Shown in pieces: positions 6,494-9,390 of a stretch of 9,390 bases of DNA (position 1 is the stretch's first letter; each line of letters starts with the position of its first letter). Made by a program: the position numbers and the translations under genes. Origin of the DNA: JBHIER01 sp046760705 [NCBI: bacterium] (GTDB lineage Bacteria; JBHIER01; G020348925). The stretch lies in assembly GCA_046760705.1 (NCBI GenBank), contig JBHIER010000098.1, forward strand, positions 1 through 9,390. The letters run 5' to 3'. The notes beneath the pieces are model-generated. The model was not told where the DNA came from and ran no database searches. It worked only from the letters and a program-made list of their open reading frames with translations.

Positions 6494-6715
6494 CTAATTC
6501 TCCTCGTCTGTCGTGGACACAAAATCTCTATCCATCACGGTCTTGCGACCTGCACCCCTGGCCCTCTCTATCGCCTGGTCACACATTCGGCGGATAACAT
6601 CGGACAGAACTGGGGCAACATTTCCCGCAGTATTCATCCCCGACATTGAGCGAATATACCCTTTCAGTTTGGAAACGACCACCAGAATCTCTCCCTTTTC
6701 TTGTGTGCCGTTCAT
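6494..6715 (-). CDS. Bacterial histone-fold protein
   Basis: A 73-residue protein that aligns by eye with archaeal histones over the whole fold. SKLKGYIRSMSG (15-26) corresponds to helix 1, NVAPVLSDVIRRMCDQAIER (32-51) to the long helix 2, and ARGAGRKTVMDRDF (52-65) closely matches the archaeal ARHAGRKTIKAEDI loop and helix 3, keeping the Arg-Thr pair and the Asp of the histone-fold R-T-D signature. Helix 3 is short and followed by an acidic tail (TTDEEN). Histone-fold proteins dimerise and most bind DNA; histones in bacteria are known but uncommon. The start at 6715 is set by AGGAGG at 6722-6727 (6-nt spacer); an upstream in-frame ATG at 6769 would run through the leader repeats and is rejected. 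It has its own strong promoter and appears monocistronic. A role in chromosome packaging or transcription is inference. The related DUF1931 family is longer and pseudo-dimeric. Confidence 0.82.
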   Translation of the reverse strand: MNGTQEKGEILVVVSKLKGYIRSMSGMNTAGNVAPVLSDVIRRMCDQAIERARGAGRKTVMDRDFVSTTDEEN

Positions 6716-6726
6716 GTCGACCCTCC

Positions 6727-6760
6727 TTTCGAAGAAAACAGTTTTTCGAAGAAAACAGTT
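6727..6760. repeat. Tandem 17-bp direct repeat in the histone gene leader
   Basis: Two exact copies of TTTCGAAGAAAACAGTT (6727-6743, 6744-6760), each with a TTCGAA palindrome, lie immediately upstream of the histone RBS and downstream of its promoter. They could be an operator, a site for autogenous binding by the histone, a leader RNA element, or a recent slippage duplication. Confidence 0.85.
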
Positions 6761-6817
6761 TTGGTCCATTCAATGCCAACCATCGATAGACCGTTATCCA
6801 ACGTGTGCCTTGACACC

Positions 6818-6846
6818 AATATAGGGTATTTCAACAGTCTTGTCAA
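6818..6846 (-). promoter_or_regulatory. Strong sigma70 promoter of the histone gene
   Basis: TTGACA (6846-6841), 17 nt, TATATT (6823-6818) on the minus strand. Transcription would start near 6811 and give a leader of about 95 nt containing the tandem 17-bp repeat. A second TTGACA on the plus strand at 6810-6815 forms an inverted pair with the -35 box (arms 25 bases apart), possibly by chance. Confidence 0.65.
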
Positions 6847-6932
6847 TATATTTCTTAAGAGAAGATCAACCCCTTTAGTCCTCCTCCTCTCCTCATCGAT
6901 TCTTTCGGCATTGCGCTCACCTCAACTTTTTA

Positions 6933-8060
6933 TTATCTACTGCGGAAATGGGGGAGGTCTCCGGTATGAGTGTCTGCCATGCTCCGTATCTTCTCTCCAA
7001 TGACGGCCACGCTTCCGTTCTGGCATCTGACTGTTCCGTAAACGAGGTAGGGACCCTTCGAGGTGAGTCTCCCCCCGTATTTCTGATAGGCGTCAGGAAA
7101 GAGGATCACCTCCATGGTGCCGTGCAGATCTTCCAGGGTCAGAAACTTCATGAGTTTCCCGTCGGTTGTCCTGGCCCGAGGTGAGGCGATGAGCTGGCCG
7201 GCTACCTTCACTGGCTGGTCGGCACCCCCGACCTGCTGGTCGGCATAATCGGCCAGCCTCGTGCTGGGGACAACCTTTTCTGTGGCCAGAGCCTGCCGAT
7301 AGAAGGTTAGGGGATGAGAGGTGACGGCCAGATCCAGGATCTCCTCCTCCAGTTGGACCTTCTGATGGTTCGGATAATCTGGGATGCGGGGCACAAGGGT
7401 AGGCATCTTGAACGTCTCCGGCAGGGCCTCCTCGTCAGGTTCTTCACCTGCATGAGTCCTATCCGCAAGATCTTCCCTTTGGCCGTATACTCTTTTTCGC
7501 TTCGGTTCACGTCCGGGGGAAGGCGGGGTAGTAGCCGGCCTGGTTGGTGAGCACTGCGGCCAGGAACTCAGCCGGGTAGTGGGCCTTCAGATAGCAGCAC
7601 CGGTAGGCGATCTGGCCGTAGGTGGCGGCGTGGGCCTTGCAGAAGGAGTAGGCGGCGAAGTTGGCCATCCTGAGCCATATCGTTTCGGCCACCGCTGCCG
7701 GGACTCCGTTGCGCAGAGCCCCGGCGATGAACCCGCTCTTGTTCTTGGCCTTCTCCTCCGGGGATCGCTTCTTGGTCACGGCCCGCCGCAGCCCGTCGGC
7801 CTCGGCCAGAGTGAGACCGGCCACCGCGTTGGCCACCTTCAGCATGTCCTCCTGGTAGAGCATGATCCCGTAAGTGTCCCCCAAAATCTCCTCCAACTTC
7901 GGGTGGAGGTAGGTCACCCCCTCCAAACGTCACCGGTACCGGATATATTGGTCCTTCATCCCCGCCTCGGCCAGGCCTGGCCGAATGAGCGACAGGGCCA
8001 CCATCACGTCTTCAGGTGTCTCAGCCCCCATCTGCTGAGTAAGCGAACCATATGCTCTCC
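6933..8060 (-). pseudogene. dnaE: 3' part of dnaE (DNA polymerase III alpha subunit), decayed
   Basis: Only the C-terminal part of a replicative polymerase alpha subunit is present, and it is broken. Homology begins abruptly near 8057 (EHMVRLL), shifts frame near 8034-8042 into QMGAETPEDVMVALSLIRPG, and meets an in-frame TGA at 7932-7930 just before LEGVTYLHPKLEEILGDTYG. It continues through GIMLYQEDMLKVANAVAGLT, AVTKKRSPEEKAKNKSGFI and SFCKAHAATYGQIAYRCCYL (to about 7527). After AGYYP a short deletion and shift lead to PPDVNRSEKEYTAKGKILRI. Near 7432, after QVKNLT, a larger deletion joins it to EEALPETFKMP and then LEEEILDLAVTSHPLTFYRQ. The OB-fold follows (VKVAGQLIASPRARTTDGKL, then GTMEVILFPDAYQKYGG), ending at TAA 6933. 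The N-terminal PHP domain and the first part of the catalytic core are gone. The cell must have another dnaE; this may be a second or mobile-borne copy. Confidence 0.92.
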
Positions 8061-8076
8061 GTCACAAATGACCCAA

Positions 8077-9390
8077 TCATTCCTCCGTCCAATTCTCTAT
8101 TTTCGCATCGATCTGGCGAAGGGTCTCTTTAACCTTGGTGTCCAGCGTAGTTCTATCAAATCCCGCCTCAGAATCTGCCGTGATCTCAACCGTAATCTCT
8201 GGTGGTAGACCTTTATCTTTTAGAGGTCGAATGACCCCGGTTATCAAAGAAGATAGTTTATCCCACGGTACCTTCGCTCTCAAAGTCACTCTCCTGACCA
8301 CTCCTTCTTTTTTCTGAATCGCTTCTCCCTCTTTTTTCCTCTCCTCCTCTTTCGTCGTCTCCTCAGGTTCTTGCTCCTCTTTTATTCTTTTTGCGACTTC
8401 ACCTCGCAAAACTATAGAATCTATAGTGGGAGTCACCTCTTGCCCGTAACGAACTTCTGCATGATCCCGTAGTCCCATGAGTCCTGTTTTGACTCCCTCT
8501 GCAACCGTGTCCAGTAAAACATTTTCACTTTCTGGCAGCGGCATTCCAGGGGTCTTAAGATATAGTTCATACATCTCTCTTAATGATTTCTCGGCTTCAT
8601 CTTTACCGAGTGCCTTATCCAACAGGTACTTAGGGGAAAGGCGCGCAAGCAATTTCTCCTGGTCGCGCAAGTAGTGCTTCACTCTTTCAGAGATCGTCTG
8701 GTCGCTTCCCACTGTAGGGATGCCCAAATCCTTCCAATTCAGACCGCCGTCTTCTAACACTGCCAAATACCTGTAAGCCATGAGAATCTTAAACGGGATC
8801 TCCTTTTCTGTCTCCTTGAATCTCCTCTTGAGCTCCTCCCGGCTCTGTTTGGTTAGAGCTTCAAGTAAAGATGTATCATTCTGAACCTCCGTGAGCGCTA
8901 ACAGTCGCCTCAGGGCTTTGCTCAGGGAGACATACTGATTGTCGTCCATCAGCAGGATGAAAAGTGTATTCTTATACACCCTGAATCCAGTGCCTGCCTT
9001 CTCAAAAAGTTCGGCTGCAAGCCTCTTTCCCTTGTCTGAGTCATAGGAGAGGCTGGCTGAAAGAACAGCGAGCTTAAGGTTTTTGTTGTCCGGAATATCT
9101 GACGGACCCTCAGGCCAGAGATAGACTTCAAGGGCACGACCTGCATTCTTTTGAATGATGGCTTTCAGCTCTTCTCGAATTCTCTCGTCAGAGATAGTCT
9201 CTTCTCTGTCTACTATTACTCGGTTCAGATTGGGTTGATTGCGAAAGGCGTACTGTTTTCTTTCTGAATGAAGATACCAGAGTTCCTCCTCTAACTTCGC
9301 TACAGCATCCCCTACTATGGTTGCTGGAACGCCTTCCCTCAGGAGTGCCACTCGAATTCTTGGTAGAGTCGTCTCTTTGCTTGCCCCTGC
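8077..9390 (-). CDS. DUF499-like AAA-family ATPase, C-terminal part (cut by window edge)
   Basis: The frame is open to the window end, so 437 C-terminal residues are visible and the real start lies beyond 9390. The GTG at 9351 is internal, since the frame continues with matching character upstream. The segment KLEEELWYLHSERKQYAFRN followed by QPNLNRVIVDREE (about 33-63 of the visible part) and the later PSDIPDNKNLKLAVLS (about 96-112) match what I recall of DUF499 proteins, large ATPases found with DNA methylases (DUF1156) and helicases in anti-phage gene clusters. A charged, probably flexible linker (about 336-363) precedes a small C-terminal domain (VTLRAKVPWDKLSSLITGVI to TLDTKVKETLRQIDAKIENW). 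The nucleotide-binding part is outside the window. It stops at TGA 8079-8077, about 17 bases before the dnaE remnant. The family call is from memory. Confidence 0.7.
   Translation of the reverse strand, partial: AGASKETTLPRIRVALLREGVPATIVGDAVAKLEEELWYLHSERKQYAFRNQPNLNRVIVDREETISDERIREELKAIIQKNAGRALEVYLWPEGPSDIPDNKNLKLAVLSASLSYDSDKGKRLAAELFEKAGTGFRVYKNTLFILLMDDNQYVSLSKALRRLLALTEVQNDTSLLEALTKQSREELKRRFKETEKEIPFKILMAYRYLAVLEDGGLNWKDLGIPTVGSDQTISERVKHYLRDQEKLLARLSPKYLLDKALGKDEAEKSLREMYELYLKTPGMPLPESENVLLDTVAEGVKTGLMGLRDHAEVRYGQEVTPTIDSIVLRGEVAKRIKEEQEPEETTKEEERKKEGEAIQKKEGVVRRVTLRAKVPWDKLSSLITGVIRPLKDKGLPPEITVEITADSEAGFDRTTLDTKVKETLRQIDAKIENWTEE

Noticed and set aside
7579-8208. Plus-strand 209-codon open frame opposite the dnaE remnant
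   Set aside because: It runs antisense across both the dnaE fossil and the end of the DUF499-like gene, and its low-complexity Gly/Val/Leu content has no family resemblance.

Overview
The window looks like an accessory segment of a bacterial chromosome. Sigma70-type promoters (TTGACA/TTGACT-like boxes about 17 nt from TATAAT-like boxes), AGGAGG ribosome binding sites and a bacterial transketolase and dnaE support a bacterium. I cannot name the phylum. Composition is mosaic: the transketolase, ACT-domain and dnaE segments are GC-rich, while the small gene pairs and spacers are AT-richer.

Layout from left to right: (1) A dead IS630-family element (about 52-913) with recognisable inverted ends and a transposase broken by an internal deletion and two frameshifts. 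A perfect-consensus promoter just outside its right end points into it. (2) A two-gene toxin-antitoxin-like operon on the minus strand (1121-1781) with overlapping genes, its own promoter and a strong RBS. (3) A dead RAYT (REP-associated Y1 transposase) fossil (2034-2384) inside a perfect 17-bp inverted repeat. (4) An intact transketolase gene (2545-4608, minus). (5) A second overlapping pair on the plus strand (4986-5676): a 73-residue protein followed by a nucleotidyltransferase with intact acidic residues. (6) A tandem ACT-domain protein (5830-6198, minus). (7) A 73-residue histone-fold protein (6494-6715, minus) with a strong promoter and a tandem 17-bp repeat in its leader. (8) A fossil of the 3' part of dnaE (about 6933-8060, minus) with a TGA stop, frameshifts and deletions. 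(9) The 3' part of a large DUF499-like gene (8077-9390, minus), running off the window.

Only transketolase is clear central metabolism (non-oxidative pentose phosphate pathway). The rest resembles a region where mobile elements and TA/defence-like genes accumulate and decay. Small intact genes, each with its own promoter, survive among fossils of larger ones. The most notable items are the bacterial histone, the two overlapping small-protein pairs and the DUF499-like gene beside the dnaE fossil. I see no RNA genes and no CRISPR array.
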